In this document: piece by piece, positions 1 through 8,083 of the stretch
Layout: every line of letters begins with the position of its first letter
Numbering within the stretch: position 1 is the first letter of the stretch
Assembly: GCF_008304605.1 (NCBI RefSeq)
Contig: NZ_PIJY01000045.1
Span: forward strand, 110,215-174,214
Length of the DNA stretch: 64,000 nucleotides
Reading direction: 5' to 3'
DNA from: Oceanobacillus polygoni
Lineage (GTDB): Bacteria; Bacillota; Bacilli; Bacillales; Amphibacillaceae
Notes under the pieces: generated by a model
What the model was told of the DNA's origin: nothing
Databases searched by the model: none
Seen by the model: the letters and a program-made list of their open reading frames with translations, nothing else
Position numbers and translations under genes: made by a program

Positions 1-234
1 TTTTCTACTGGATTATTGGAACATCCCCACTACACAAGACCTGCTGATTTTCGTGGCATGAAGGTTCCGGACATATTGCTATCAGGAGACCACGGAAAAA
101 TAAGAGATTGGCGAATAGAAGAATCTTTAAAGCGAACCTATAAGCGCCGTCGTGACCTACTTGAACATTATGTTTTAAATGAAGCAGAGCAGAGAATAGT
201 TGATAAGATTAAAGCAAACGAAGAAAAAGAATAA
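1..234 (+). CDS. trmD: tRNA (guanine-N1-)-methyltransferase TrmD, C-terminal end (partial)
   Basis: The window opens inside this gene and the reading frame is open from base 1. TrmD transfers a methyl group from SAM to G37 of tRNAs, next to the anticodon, and prevents +1 frameshifting. The visible part begins with the conserved segment [14 protein letters not shown] and runs through the family's C-terminal helical region, with [13 protein letters not shown] and WR..ESL..T..RR. Only about the last 77 residues are present, so the SAM-binding trefoil knot lies outside the window. It is followed by rplS, the usual Bacillales order (rimM-trmD-rplS). Confidence 0.95.
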   Translation, partial: FSTGLLEHPHYTRPADFRGMKVPDILLSGDHGKIRDWRIEESLKRTYKRRRDLLEHYVLNEAEQRIVDKIKANEEKE

Positions 235-283
235 AATATTGCAAGTGATAGCTAAAAAACTTTGAATTTGTCTAAAAAGAGTG

Positions 284-312
284 TTGAACTATCATTTTCA
301 ATATGATATATT
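284..312 (+). promoter_or_regulatory. Putative sigma-A promoter for rplS
   Basis: TTGAAC (284-289) is separated by 17 bp from TATATT (307-312), a good match to the vegetative consensus. It lies between trmD and rplS and would let rplS be transcribed separately, giving a leader of about 90 nt. Prediction only. Confidence 0.45.
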
Positions 313-345
313 TATTATTGTGCTTAAGTGCGCTTAGGTACATAT

Positions 346-390
346 AAACGATGTTCCGCTTATTGCTATATAAATAATGAGCATTGGTTT
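346..390 (+). promoter_or_regulatory. Candidate L19 (rplS) leader RNA
   Basis: A short hairpin domain lies immediately upstream of the rplS ribosome binding site. The outer arms AAACGATG and GCATTGGTTT can pair with a wobble, and an inner TTATT...AATAA stem closes the loop. Low-GC Gram-positives are known to carry an L19 leader at this position that is thought to mediate autoregulation. I assign it by position and shape, not by a covariance match. Confidence 0.4.
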
Positions 391-407
391 GGAAGGAGTG
401 AAGGATA

Positions 408-752
408 ATGCAACAACTTATTGCAGACATCACAAAAGATCAACTTCGTACTGATCATCCTGATTTTCGCCCTGGTGATACGGTAAAAGTTCACGCTAAA
501 GTAGTAGAGGGAACTCGCGAACGTATTCAGGTGTTCGAAGGTGTTGTAATCAAACGTCAAAATGGTGGAATTAGTGAATCATTTACAGTAAGAAAAATTT
601 CTTATGGTGTAGGTGTTGAACGTACTTTCCCATTACATTCACCTAGAGTTGATAAGATCGAAGTTACTCGTCGCGGTATTGTACGTCGTGCGAAACTATA
701 CTATCTTCGTAATCTACGCGGAAAAGCAGCTCGTATTAAAGAACGTCGTTAA
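408..752 (+). CDS. rplS: 50S ribosomal protein L19
   Basis: Large-subunit ribosomal protein at the 30S-50S interface. The 114-residue length is typical for the family. The sequence carries the conserved core [19 protein letters not shown], followed by VFEGVVIKR and the C-terminal [20 protein letters not shown] region rich in Arg and Lys. The ATG start is preceded by GGAAGGAGTG at good spacing. It lies downstream of trmD with its own candidate promoter and leader, and a terminator follows at 785-824. Confidence 0.98.
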   Translation: MQQLIADITKDQLRTDHPDFRPGDTVKVHAKVVEGTRERIQVFEGVVIKRQNGGISESFTVRKISYGVGVERTFPLHSPRVDKIEVTRRGIVRRAKLYYLRNLRGKAARIKERR

Positions 753-784
753 TCGACATGAGCTGACCCGAAAAACGTTATTGG

Positions 785-824
785 AAAGGAGCTTGGCAAA
801 TGTGCACAAGCTCCTTTTTGTTAT
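785..824 (+). terminator. Rho-independent terminator after rplS
   Basis: A perfect 11-bp stem, AAAGGAGCTTG (785-795) with CAAGCTCCTTT (807-817), is followed by a T-rich tract. It closes the trmD-rplS unit. Confidence 0.85.
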
Positions 825-860
825 TTAATGGGTTAAAGAAGCTGTTCAAAAAGTTAAAGC

Positions 861-890
861 TTGTATGAATACTTCATGCTAGCTTACAAT
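861..890 (+). promoter_or_regulatory. Putative sigma-A promoter for lepB
   Basis: TTGTAT (861-866), 18 bp, TACAAT (885-890), starting 59 bp before the lepB start. It sits just after the rplS terminator, where a new promoter is expected. Moderate match only. Confidence 0.4.
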
Positions 891-924
891 AAAGTTATAC
901 ATAGAATCGGTCGGAGGGGAATAT

Positions 925-1494
925 ATGGCGAAAAAAAAGAAAAACGAATGGTTAGATTGGATAAAAGCGCTACTACTGGCGTTTGGTTTGGCGTTTATCG
1001 TCCGTGCCTTTCTATTTGCTCCGATTGTAGTGGACGGACCTTCCATGCTACCGACACTGCATGACCGAGATCAAATGATCGTTAATAAATTTTCTTATCT
1101 TATTCAAGATCCAGAACGATTTGATATTGTCGTGTTCCATGCTTCTGCTCAGAAAGATTTTATTAAACGAGTTATTGGTCTGCCAGGCGAACATGTGGCA
1201 GTAGTAGATAATGTACTCTATATTGATGGAGAACCTGTAGAAGAGCTGTTTCTGGATGAACAAAAGGATCAAATGAAACCTTATCAAATGCTAACAAATG
1301 ATTTTACATTGGAAGAGCTTCCAGGAGAGTTTGAAGTAGTTCCAGAGGGACATGTATTTGTTTTAGGTGACAACCGAGGTAATTCTACGGACAGCAGAAT
1401 GCTTGGTGTAATACCGATGGATGAAATCATTGGAAAGACCAGCTTAATTTATTGGCCATTCGATCGGTTGCAACTAATTGGAAAGGGGGAATAA
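925..1494 (+). CDS. lepB: Type I signal peptidase (SipS/LepB family)
   Basis: Membrane-anchored serine protease that removes signal peptides from exported proteins. Its 189 residues match the short Gram-positive form, with one N-terminal membrane segment at about residues 13-31 after a basic cytoplasmic start. The catalytic dyad is visible: Ser40 in GPSMLPTL and Lys81 in DFIKRVIGLPGE. The later box VLGDNRGNSTDSR is also present. The ATG follows GGAGGGG. Position between rplS and rbgA matches sip genes of several Bacillaceae. It could be named sipS-like; the paralogue identity is uncertain. Confidence 0.95.
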   Translation: MAKKKKNEWLDWIKALLLAFGLAFIVRAFLFAPIVVDGPSMLPTLHDRDQMIVNKFSYLIQDPERFDIVVFHASAQKDFIKRVIGLPGEHVAVVDNVLYIDGEPVEELFLDEQKDQMKPYQMLTNDFTLEELPGEFEVVPEGHVFVLGDNRGNSTDSRMLGVIPMDEIIGKTSLIYWPFDRLQLIGKGE

Positions 1495-1500
1495 AAGATT

Positions 1501-2352
1501 ATGACAATACAATGGTTTCCAGGACATATGGCAAAGGCAAGAAGAGAAGTAGAAGAGAAGCTGAAACTCGTAGATTTCGTAATGGAATTAGTTGATGCGA
1601 GAACTCCACTATCTTCACAAAATCCAATGCTTCAGCAAGTATTACAACAAAAATCAAAAATGATTGTTTTAATGAAAAAGGATTTAGCCGATGCTCGCCA
1701 AACGGAAAAGTGGATAGCATATTTTCGAGAGAAAAAAATCCCAGCAATCGCCGTTGATGTAAATAATAAGGCGGATATTAAAAATGTTATTCAAATGGCT
1801 AAGGAGCTTGGCCAAGAAAAAATGGATAAGCTCTTAAAAAAAGGGATTCAGCCAAGGGCTGCAAGAGCGATGATTGTCGGGATTCCAAATGTTGGTAAAT
1901 CCACACTCATTAACCGGCTAGCGAATAAAAAAATTGCTAAAACTGGAGATCGTCCAGGGATTACGAAACAACAGCTATGGATTAAAGTAAAAAAAGATTT
2001 TGAACTGCTTGATACTCCGGGGATTCTTTGGCCGAAGTTTGAAGAAGAAGCAGTCGGCTACCGATTAGCGGCAATCGGAACAATCAAAGATCAGCTTCTT
2101 TCTTTGCAAGATATAACTGCATTTGTTATCCAATATATGCAAGTGCACTATCCTGTACAACTTGAAGAAAGATATGAAATTGACCGGGATATGGATGATA
2201 TGCTGGAAATATTCAATACAATAGGAAAGCAGCGAGGAGCACTTCTAAGCGGTGGGAATATCAGCTTTGATAAAGTTGCTGAAATTGTATTAAGAGATCT
2301 TCGTACAGGAAGATTAGGGAATATCACATTAGAAACACCAGAACAAGCATAA
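1501..2352 (+). CDS. rbgA: Ribosome biogenesis GTPase RbgA (YlqF)
   Basis: Circularly permuted GTPase needed for late 50S assembly (incorporation of L16 and others). The motif order is permuted as expected: the G4 region LMKKDLAD comes first, then G1 GIPNVGKS at residues 127-134, then the G3 DTPG. The N-terminus TIQWFPGHMAKARRE is the family hallmark. Its 283 residues match B. subtilis YlqF. The gene starts 6 bp after lepB, so the two are probably co-transcribed. A terminator follows. Confidence 0.97.
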   Translation: MTIQWFPGHMAKARREVEEKLKLVDFVMELVDARTPLSSQNPMLQQVLQQKSKMIVLMKKDLADARQTEKWIAYFREKKIPAIAVDVNNKADIKNVIQMAKELGQEKMDKLLKKGIQPRAARAMIVGIPNVGKSTLINRLANKKIAKTGDRPGITKQQLWIKVKKDFELLDTPGILWPKFEEEAVGYRLAAIGTIKDQLLSLQDITAFVIQYMQVHYPVQLEERYEIDRDMDDMLEIFNTIGKQRGALLSGGNISFDKVAEIVLRDLRTGRLGNITLETPEQA

Positions 2353-2386
2353 GGCATACATCATTATGATGTGTGTCCTATTTTTT
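2352..2386 (+). terminator. Terminator after rbgA
   Basis: AGGCATACATCA pairs with TGATGTGTCCT, with one bulge and one G-U pair, and is followed by a run of seven T. It begins at the last base of the rbgA stop codon. Confidence 0.75.
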
Positions 2387-2434
2387 TAGTGAAGCATGTA
2401 GAAAGATTTTTTTCATACATAAATGCAATTATCG

Positions 2435-2459
2435 CATTCACCCCAAAGGTGGGTGAATG
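2435..2459 (+). other. 9-bp hairpin upstream of rnhB
   Basis: CATTCACCC (2435-2443) pairs perfectly with GGGTGAATG (2451-2459) across a 7-nt loop. No T-run follows directly, so it is not an obvious terminator. It could be an operator or an mRNA leader hairpin; the function is unknown. Confidence 0.4.
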
Positions 2460-2524
2460 TTCAGGTTTTCTAATCTAAATGATACGCTAGCATGAACCGA
2501 TATAATAGAGAGAATGGTGATAAG

Positions 2525-3295
2525 ATGGAAAAGCAATCGATTGCTACTATAAAACAACGAATTAAAAATAACGAATTAACAGACGAAATGATGCTGGAAT
2601 TGAAAATGGATGAACGAAAAGGCGTTCAGCAATTACTGATAAGCTATGAAAAGCAAAAAGCGAAAGAGAAACAGTTAGCAGATCAGTTTGTCGAGATGTC
2701 CTGTTACGAGCAAGTTGCTTATTCGAGGGGATGTCAATACATTGCTGGGGTTGATGAGGCCGGTCGTGGACCGCTAGCAGGACCAGTTGTTGCTGCTGCA
2801 GTAATTTTACCAGCAGATTTTAAATTATATGGTCTTAATGATTCCAAGCAATTAAATCAAGCAACGAGAGACCGTTTTTTTACAAAGATTAAAGAACAAG
2901 CGATTAGTTATGGGATTGCAATCATTGATAATAGGACAATTGATGAAATGAATATTTTTGAAGCGACAAAACTAGCGATGCGACAGGCGATAAATCAGCT
3001 GCAGCCAAGTCCAGATTATGTATTGATTGATGCCGTAGAGCTAAAGGGCTTGCCTTATTCATCAGAGTCACTCATAAAAGGGGATGCGAAAAGTATTTCA
3101 ATTGCAGCTGCAAGTGTACTTGCTAAAGTAACACGTGACAATTTAATGAAGGAGATGCACGAAGAATATCCTGACTATGACTTTATCTCTAACATGGGCT
3201 ATGGTACAAAACATCATCTAGAAAAGTTACGCGAGATTGGGACTACCCCCTATCATCGGAGATCATTTGCACCTGTACGAAATAGCATTGGTTAA
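2525..3295 (+). CDS. rnhB: Ribonuclease HII
   Basis: Endonuclease that cuts the RNA strand of RNA-DNA hybrids and removes misincorporated ribonucleotides. The first catalytic acidic pair is in AGVDEAGRGPLAGPV (Asp77-Glu78). LNDSKQLN and the segment DYVLIDAVELKG carrying a further metal-binding Asp are visible. I chose the ATG at 2525 because AGAGAATGGTGAT precedes it and the resulting 256 residues match the family. An in-frame ATG at 2492 would add 11 residues but has a poor ribosome binding site. The N-terminal extension before the catalytic domain is normal for Bacillus RnhB. Confidence 0.96.
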   Translation: MEKQSIATIKQRIKNNELTDEMMLELKMDERKGVQQLLISYEKQKAKEKQLADQFVEMSCYEQVAYSRGCQYIAGVDEAGRGPLAGPVVAAAVILPADFKLYGLNDSKQLNQATRDRFFTKIKEQAISYGIAIIDNRTIDEMNIFEATKLAMRQAINQLQPSPDYVLIDAVELKGLPYSSESLIKGDAKSISIAAASVLAKVTRDNLMKEMHEEYPDYDFISNMGYGTKHHLEKLREIGTTPYHRRSFAPVRNSIG

Positions 3296-3300
3296 CTTTT

Positions 3301-3431
3301 GAAGTAAACTACGGACTAGTATGCAATGCAATGGTGTTGGAGCATATACCCGCTACGGAAAGCATCCGCCCGTAGCGATTCCGGACGGTCGCAACATCTC
3401 ATACCACAGCAGTTAGTTCGCAGTTTACTTC
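3301..3431 (+). repeat. Extragenic palindromic element (MITE-like)
   Basis: The terminal inverted repeats GAAGTAAACT (3301-3310) and AGTTTACTTC (3422-3431) are perfect over 10 bp and extend imperfectly to about 18 bp. An internal 8-bp stem, CGCTACGG (3351-3358) with CCGTAGCG (3370-3377), is also present. The GC content is higher than in the flanks and there is no ORF. This architecture matches non-autonomous extragenic repeats of Bacillaceae. Copy number cannot be judged from one window. Confidence 0.6.
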
Positions 3432-3483
3432 AACTCCGCACGACGAAAGTAGATTAATTATAGTGATTGAAAGGGGGTCACCA

Positions 3484-5232
3484 ATGAGTATTCATAAAGT
3501 TTCTGGAAATAAACTGACTAAGGTTTTACAAACACAGCAGAGTTTAAGACCTGGACAAATTGTTCAAGGAAAAATATTGAAAATTTTCCCTGAAAATAAA
3601 GCACAAATACAGCTTGGTGGACAAAAAATGATTGCCAGGCTTGAGGCGGCTCTTTCAATTGGTAGCACGTATCATTTTCAAGTTCAATCATCAGATGAAA
3701 TGATTTATTTGAAAGTGCTAAGTGAATACATAAAAACGCAGTCAACATTAAGTTTATATCCTTTAATGAATGAACTAAACGTGAAACCAAATAAGACGAA
3801 CAGTGCTTTTATACAAGCACTTGTCCAAGGGAATATACCATTTGATAAGTCACAATTAAAAGAAGCGCTACAAATTTTGGAACAATCGAAGGATAAAGGA
3901 ACAGCCAAGCAAACCTTGATAGAGATGATTGGAAGACGGTTACCAATCACGGATAATGTTTTTCAGGCTGTATCGATAAAAAATTCAAGCCAATTCTCTA
4001 GTCAAATGAATGAGCTATTAAAACAATTGAAAGCAACGAATAATCAAACAGAACTTTTGACAAGGCTGGAACAAATGGTAGCTCGTCCTACTAATGTGAG
4101 TGCTTCATTAACGAACCAGTTAAATGTACAAAATGAACAAAATAAACAGCAAATATTCCACGTCGTAAAGGGATTAGGAATGTTGCATCAACAAATTGAT
4201 TTCAAAGGATGGGTCTCGGAGTGGCAACAAGTTGGACAAGCGTTAAAAGAGAACGAACAAAATGTAAGACTACCATTTTCTTTAAATGCTACTGAAGCTG
4301 TACAAGTAATGGAACAGCTTCGTTCCAATCAATATGGATTATTAAATCAGTCACAACAATTTATGCAAGCCTGGAAAAGTACATTGAATCAACCTGTATT
4401 AGCACAGCATGAATTCATGCTGATGAAAGAACAACTGAATCAACATATCCTTCCACTTCTCCCGGTAGAACAGGCGAAATTCATTAGAGGACTATCAAAT
4501 AATCAAGTGCAATTAAGTAGTATGATGAATTTATTAGAATCGCTTCATAATCCTAGTACTTATAAAGAAATAGATGCGTTATTGAAAGTCGTTCATTTTG
4601 ATAAGCTTTTTCTGTCAAAGGCACCGAATGAGCAATTTATGCTCCAACTACAGCAAGTTCTAACATATACGGGTCTGGATTATGAACAACAGATTGTTCA
4701 AAAAAGCCCTGATCAGCAAAGTTTAAAAGCGATGTTACTGCAGCTTATTCAACAAAGTGACGGTATAGTGCAGGAAAAGGCCGGACAATTGCTGCATTTT
4801 ATTAATGGCATGCAGCTTAATTCCATAAATGAATCCGAAAGTATGATTCAAGCTTCTCTTCAAATACCAGCTGAAAAGCTTGGACTAATCAATGATATGG
4901 AACTTGAATTTGAAAGCAGGAAAACAGAGGACGGCAAGGTGAATCCGGATTATTGTCGCATTCTCTTTTATTTAGATTTAAATGAATTGAGGCAGACGAT
5001 TATTGATATGCATATTCAGAAGCGTTCTGTTACCGTTACGATTTATAATGATATACAAGAATTAAAGCGTCAAACAGTACAATTATTACCTGTACTAAAA
5101 CAGGGGTTGGAAGCTTTAGATTATAAGCTAACTTCAGTGGATTTTAAACCGTTGCAAGAATTAGAGAGGCCTGCTAAGAAAACAACAGGAAAAGCATATT
5201 CATCTTATCAAGGAGTTGATTATCGAATATGA
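3484..5232 (+). CDS. ylqG: YlqG-like protein, FliK-like hook-length/flagellar-type protein
   Basis: A 582-residue Gln-rich soluble protein with no signal peptide or membrane segment. Length and position upstream of ylqH and sucC match ylqG of Bacillus. The C-terminal quarter, with CRILFYLDLNELRQTIIDMH and SVTVTIYNDIQELK, resembles the folded C-terminal domain of FliK-type hook-length control proteins. The ATG at 3484 is preceded by AAAGGGGGTCACC. It overlaps ylqH by 4 bp (ATGA), so the two are translationally coupled. The function in export is inferred from the partner, not proven. Confidence 0.8.
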   Translation: MSIHKVSGNKLTKVLQTQQSLRPGQIVQGKILKIFPENKAQIQLGGQKMIARLEAALSIGSTYHFQVQSSDEMIYLKVLSEYIKTQSTLSLYPLMNELNVKPNKTNSAFIQALVQGNIPFDKSQLKEALQILEQSKDKGTAKQTLIEMIGRRLPITDNVFQAVSIKNSSQFSSQMNELLKQLKATNNQTELLTRLEQMVARPTNVSASLTNQLNVQNEQNKQQIFHVVKGLGMLHQQIDFKGWVSEWQQVGQALKENEQNVRLPFSLNATEAVQVMEQLRSNQYGLLNQSQQFMQAWKSTLNQPVLAQHEFMLMKEQLNQHILPLLPVEQAKFIRGLSNNQVQLSSMMNLLESLHNPSTYKEIDALLKVVHFDKLFLSKAPNEQFMLQLQQVLTYTGLDYEQQIVQKSPDQQSLKAMLLQLIQQSDGIVQEKAGQLLHFINGMQLNSINESESMIQASLQIPAEKLGLINDMELEFESRKTEDGKVNPDYCRILFYLDLNELRQTIIDMHIQKRSVTVTIYNDIQELKRQTVQLLPVLKQGLEALDYKLTSVDFKPLQELERPAKKTTGKAYSSYQGVDYRI

Positions 5233-5507
5233 CTGAGGGACGAAAGAAAGCTGCGGCACTCCGGTATGATCAGGGCAAAGACTTTGCACCTAAAGTTACT
5301 GCGACTGGGAAAGGGTTAGTAGCGGAGGAAATTTTACAAAAGGCAAAAGAAAATAATGTACCAATTCTAGAGGATGCTTCACTAGTCGAGCTATTGGCAG
5401 CGCTAAATATTAATGAGACAATACCTGAGGAATTATTTCAGGCAGTAGCAGAAGTGTTTGCATTTGTTTACCGTGCGGATAAACAGTTGAAAGAGGATGT
5501 ACAGTAA
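5229..5507 (+). CDS. ylqH: FlhB C-terminal domain homologue (FhlX/YlqH)
   Basis: A stand-alone 92-residue version of the cytoplasmic C-terminal subdomain of the export-switch protein FlhB. The tail IPEELFQAVAEVFAFVYRADK almost repeats the end of the true FlhB in this window (IPEEFFQAVAEVLAYVYRLEK). The autocleavage motif NPTH is absent and the AALRYD segment aligns with the strand after the FlhB cleavage site, so it mimics the processed fragment. In the family it can partly replace that FlhB fragment. It overlaps ylqG by 4 bp. Confidence 0.9.
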   Translation: MTEGRKKAAALRYDQGKDFAPKVTATGKGLVAEEILQKAKENNVPILEDASLVELLAALNINETIPEELFQAVAEVFAFVYRADKQLKEDVQ

Positions 5508-5529
5508 GACCAGTGAAATGACATATCTT

Positions 5530-5665
5530 AAATGGAGGAACTTCGACTAACTGCCACAAGTATTGAGCGTTGAAGTCACCACAACAGGCGAGAATCTCGT
5601 TCGTGATAGGGTACCTCTACATTGCTTACGTCCTGTTGGGCAGCGTAGAGGTCGGCTATAGAAAA
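5530..5665 (+). other. Structured extragenic element with possible pseudoknot
   Basis: CAACAGG (5582-5588) can pair with CCTGTTG (5632-5638), and ACCTCTAC (5613-5620) with GTAGAGGT (5645-5652). The two helices interleave, which is the layout of an H-type pseudoknot. A small CGAGA-CTCG hairpin precedes the second helix. There is no ORF and the GC content is higher than in the flanks. A terminator follows at 5690-5715. It may be a small RNA, a leader of the M23 gene or an extragenic repeat. Confidence 0.4.
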
Positions 5666-5689
5666 ACAAAAAGATAACAAGTATTTATA

Positions 5690-5715
5690 AACATCCAAGA
5701 GGGTGTTTTTTATTT
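5690..5715 (+). terminator. Terminator upstream of M23 peptidase gene
   Basis: AACATCC (5690-5696) and GGGTGTT (5701-5707) form a 7-bp stem with one G-U pair, followed by TTTTTATTTT. It could end the ylqG-ylqH transcript or a transcript from the structured element just upstream. Confidence 0.65.
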
Positions 5716-5745
5716 TGCATAAAATGATAAGGAGGGTTTTTTATT

Positions 5746-6600
5746 ATGCCATTTAAAGGATATCGAGTAACTTCACCATTCGGATATCGCACACACCCTA
5801 TAACAGGGGTAAGAGGTACTTTTCACACAGGGATTGACCTTGTCAAATACCACAGGGCCCCTATTAACGCTTTTACTGCAGGTATCGTTTTATTTGCAGG
5901 GATGGGAAGCACTGGATCCGGTTTTGGTGGATATGGAAACGTAGTGTTTATTCAAGATAAAAATGGAAGAGGGCAGGTGTATGCCCATCTGGATAGTGTA
6001 AATGTCAGAAGAGGTCAACGCATCAATAAAGGCCACATCATTGGCAGACAAGGTAAAACAGGGAATACCACAGGTTCTCATTTGCACTTCGAAGTACGAA
6101 AAACGGCACCAAGTACACCACCATATGGTTGGATAGCAGACAGAGCAAACAACAGTTTAAATCCTACTATTTATCTAAAATCGTTTGGCGCAACCGCAGT
6201 TAAAAATAGCTCTAGTCGTATTCGTACGATCCAGTCTACTTTAAACAGAAGATATAATACGGCTTTAAATGTGGATGGTATTTACGGACCACAGACTAAA
6301 AGAGCGTTAATAAAAGGCTACCAAACCGAGCTAAATAAGCAGTTTAATGCCGGCTTAACCATTGATGGTATTTGGGGGCCAAGAACGCAAGCGGCTACGG
6401 TTACTATTAGAAGAAACGCCAGAGGTAATTTGACGTGGATTTTACAGGCGACACTATATGCGCTAGGTTATAATCCGAATGGACTTGATGGGATTTTTGG
6501 AGCAGGTACAGAAAAAGCGGTAAGAGACTTTCAGCGTGACAAGAAAATAAAAGTCGATGGGGAAGCAGGTAGAAACACCTTTGCTAAGATGTTTAGATAA
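5746..6600 (+). CDS. M23 family metallopeptidase with C-terminal peptidoglycan-binding repeats (lysin-like)
   Basis: Predicted cell-wall endopeptidase of 284 residues. The N-terminal half is an M23/LytM domain starting PFKGYRVTSPFGYR, with zinc-ligand motifs HTGIDL and HLHFE and a catalytic HL in YAHLDSVN. The C-terminal half has repeats of the PG_binding_1 type, recognisable by VDGIYGPQTKRAL, IDGIWGPRTQAAT and LDGIFGAGTEKAV. There is no signal peptide and no membrane segment, which is usual for phage endolysins released through a holin and unusual for a housekeeping autolysin. No holin or other phage gene is nearby. The ATG follows AAGGAGGG. It is an insertion relative to the usual ylqH-sucC order. 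Confidence 0.88.
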   Translation: MPFKGYRVTSPFGYRTHPITGVRGTFHTGIDLVKYHRAPINAFTAGIVLFAGMGSTGSGFGGYGNVVFIQDKNGRGQVYAHLDSVNVRRGQRINKGHIIGRQGKTGNTTGSHLHFEVRKTAPSTPPYGWIADRANNSLNPTIYLKSFGATAVKNSSSRIRTIQSTLNRRYNTALNVDGIYGPQTKRALIKGYQTELNKQFNAGLTIDGIWGPRTQAATVTIRRNARGNLTWILQATLYALGYNPNGLDGIFGAGTEKAVRDFQRDKKIKVDGEAGRNTFAKMFR

Positions 6601-6610
6601 GAACAAAAGC

Positions 6611-6641
6611 AGCCCTCCTTGTGGGGGCTATCTCTTTCTTA
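6611..6641 (+). terminator. Terminator after M23 peptidase gene
   Basis: AGCCCTC (6611-6617) pairs with GGGGGCT (6623-6629), with one T-G pair, followed by a pyrimidine-rich tail ATCTCTTTCTT. Confidence 0.65.
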
Positions 6642-6814
6642 TCTAGTTTATTATTTATATAGTCGCCTGTATCTAATCCATTTAGATCTGTTCGCTTACC
6701 AAGGCTAAGCCGAATCGAATTTTTTGTCTTTTCTATCTCTTTTTGAAAATCAACTAGTAATGAAGCGTTAAGCCTATCAATTTAAATCGTTATATAAACA
6801 ATTTTCACTAATTC

Positions 6815-6843
6815 TTGTGAAATTTGTTTTTTTTTAATACAAT
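6815..6843 (+). promoter_or_regulatory. Putative sigma-A promoter for sucCD
   Basis: TTGTGA (6815-6820), 17 bp, TACAAT (6838-6843), starting 63 bp before sucC. The -35 overlaps a small inverted repeat, TTTCAC...GTGAAA (about 6804-6823), which might be an operator; that is speculation. The rest of 6642-6814 shows nothing recognisable. Confidence 0.5.
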
Positions 6844-6877
6844 GGAGATGCATTCAAATTGAATAGGAGGATGGAAG

Positions 6878-8038
6878 ATGAACATTCACGAGTATCAGGG
6901 GAAAGAAGTCTTACGCAATTTTGGTGTGAAAGTTCCAACAGGCTATGTAGCGTATACAGTGGATGAAGCGGTAGAAGCAGCGGAGAAATTGGGCACATCT
7001 GTAACCGTTGTCAAGGCGCAGATTCATGCCGGTGGAAGAGGTAAGGCCGGAGGAGTTAAAGTAGCAAAGAGCTTAGAAGAAGTTCGTACATATGCGGATG
7101 AAATTCTTGGAAAAACATTGGTAACCCACCAGACGGGGCCAGAAGGAAAAGAAGTTAAACGTTTACTTATTGAAGAGGGCTGCGACATTAAGAACGAATA
7201 TTATGTAGGTGTTGTCTTGGATCGTGCAACTTCACGTGTCGTTTTCATGGCATCTGAAGAAGGTGGTACAGAGATTGAAGAAGTAGCAGAAGCAACACCT
7301 GAGAAAATCTTTAAGGAAGTTATTGATCCTGTAGTTGGACTAACACCTTTCCAAGCTAGAAGACTAGCATTTAACATAAATATACCAAATGAATTAATTG
7401 GAAAAGCAGTTCAGTTTATGACAGCACTTTATCAAGCTTTCGTAGAAAAAGATTGTTCTATTGCTGAAATCAATCCACTTGTCACGACTGGAGATGGTGA
7501 GGTTTTAGCTTTAGATGCGAAGTTAAACTTTGATGATAATGCGTTATACCGCCAAAAAGATATCGTTGAATTACGAGATTTAGAAGAAGAAGACGAAAAA
7601 GAAATTGAGGCATCTAAATATGATCTAAGCTATATTTCCTTGGATGGAAATATTGGTTGTATGGTAAATGGTGCGGGGCTTGCAATGTCAACAATGGACA
7701 TTATTAAGCACTATGGCGGTGATCCGGCTAACTTCCTTGATGTTGGGGGCGGTGCAACTGCTGAAAAAGTAACAGAAGCATTTAAAATTATCCTATCTGA
7801 CTCGAATGTAAAGGGAATTTTCGTCAATATCTTTGGTGGTATTATGAAATGTGATGTTATTGCCGAGGGTGTTGTAGAAGCAACCAAACAAGTAGGTCTT
7901 GAAATTCCACTAGTCGTTCGTCTAGAAGGTACAAACGTGGAAAAAGGGAAGAAAATTCTTGAAGAATCAGGTTTAAATATTACATCAGCGAGTTCAATGG
8001 CTGATGGTGCTGAAAAAATTGTATCAATGGTGAACTAA
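6878..8038 (+). CDS. sucC: Succinyl-CoA synthetase (ADP-forming) subunit beta
   Basis: TCA cycle enzyme subunit that converts succinyl-CoA, ADP and phosphate to succinate, CoA and ATP, together with SucD. The 386 residues begin [17 protein letters not shown], the family signature of the N-terminal ATP-grasp fold. [14 protein letters not shown] is the nucleotide-binding loop and INPLV with [13 protein letters not shown] carries the metal ligands. The C-terminal ligase domain shows the [14 protein letters not shown] loop. AGGAGG precedes the ATG. sucD follows 45 bp later with its own Shine-Dalgarno. Confidence 0.98.
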   Translation: MNIHEYQGKEVLRNFGVKVPTGYVAYTVDEAVEAAEKLGTSVTVVKAQIHAGGRGKAGGVKVAKSLEEVRTYADEILGKTLVTHQTGPEGKEVKRLLIEEGCDIKNEYYVGVVLDRATSRVVFMASEEGGTEIEEVAEATPEKIFKEVIDPVVGLTPFQARRLAFNINIPNELIGKAVQFMTALYQAFVEKDCSIAEINPLVTTGDGEVLALDAKLNFDDNALYRQKDIVELRDLEEEDEKEIEASKYDLSYISLDGNIGCMVNGAGLAMSTMDIIKHYGGDPANFLDVGGGATAEKVTEAFKIILSDSNVKGIFVNIFGGIMKCDVIAEGVVEATKQVGLEIPLVVRLEGTNVEKGKKILEESGLNITSASSMADGAEKIVSMVN

Positions 8039-8083
8039 TCGAGAGGCTATTTTAAACTTTTAATTTAGGAAGGACGGACGAAA

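Noticed and set aside
2492..2524. Upstream ATG for rnhB
   Set aside because: No Shine-Dalgarno, and the added residues do not fit the Bacillus RnhB N-terminus.
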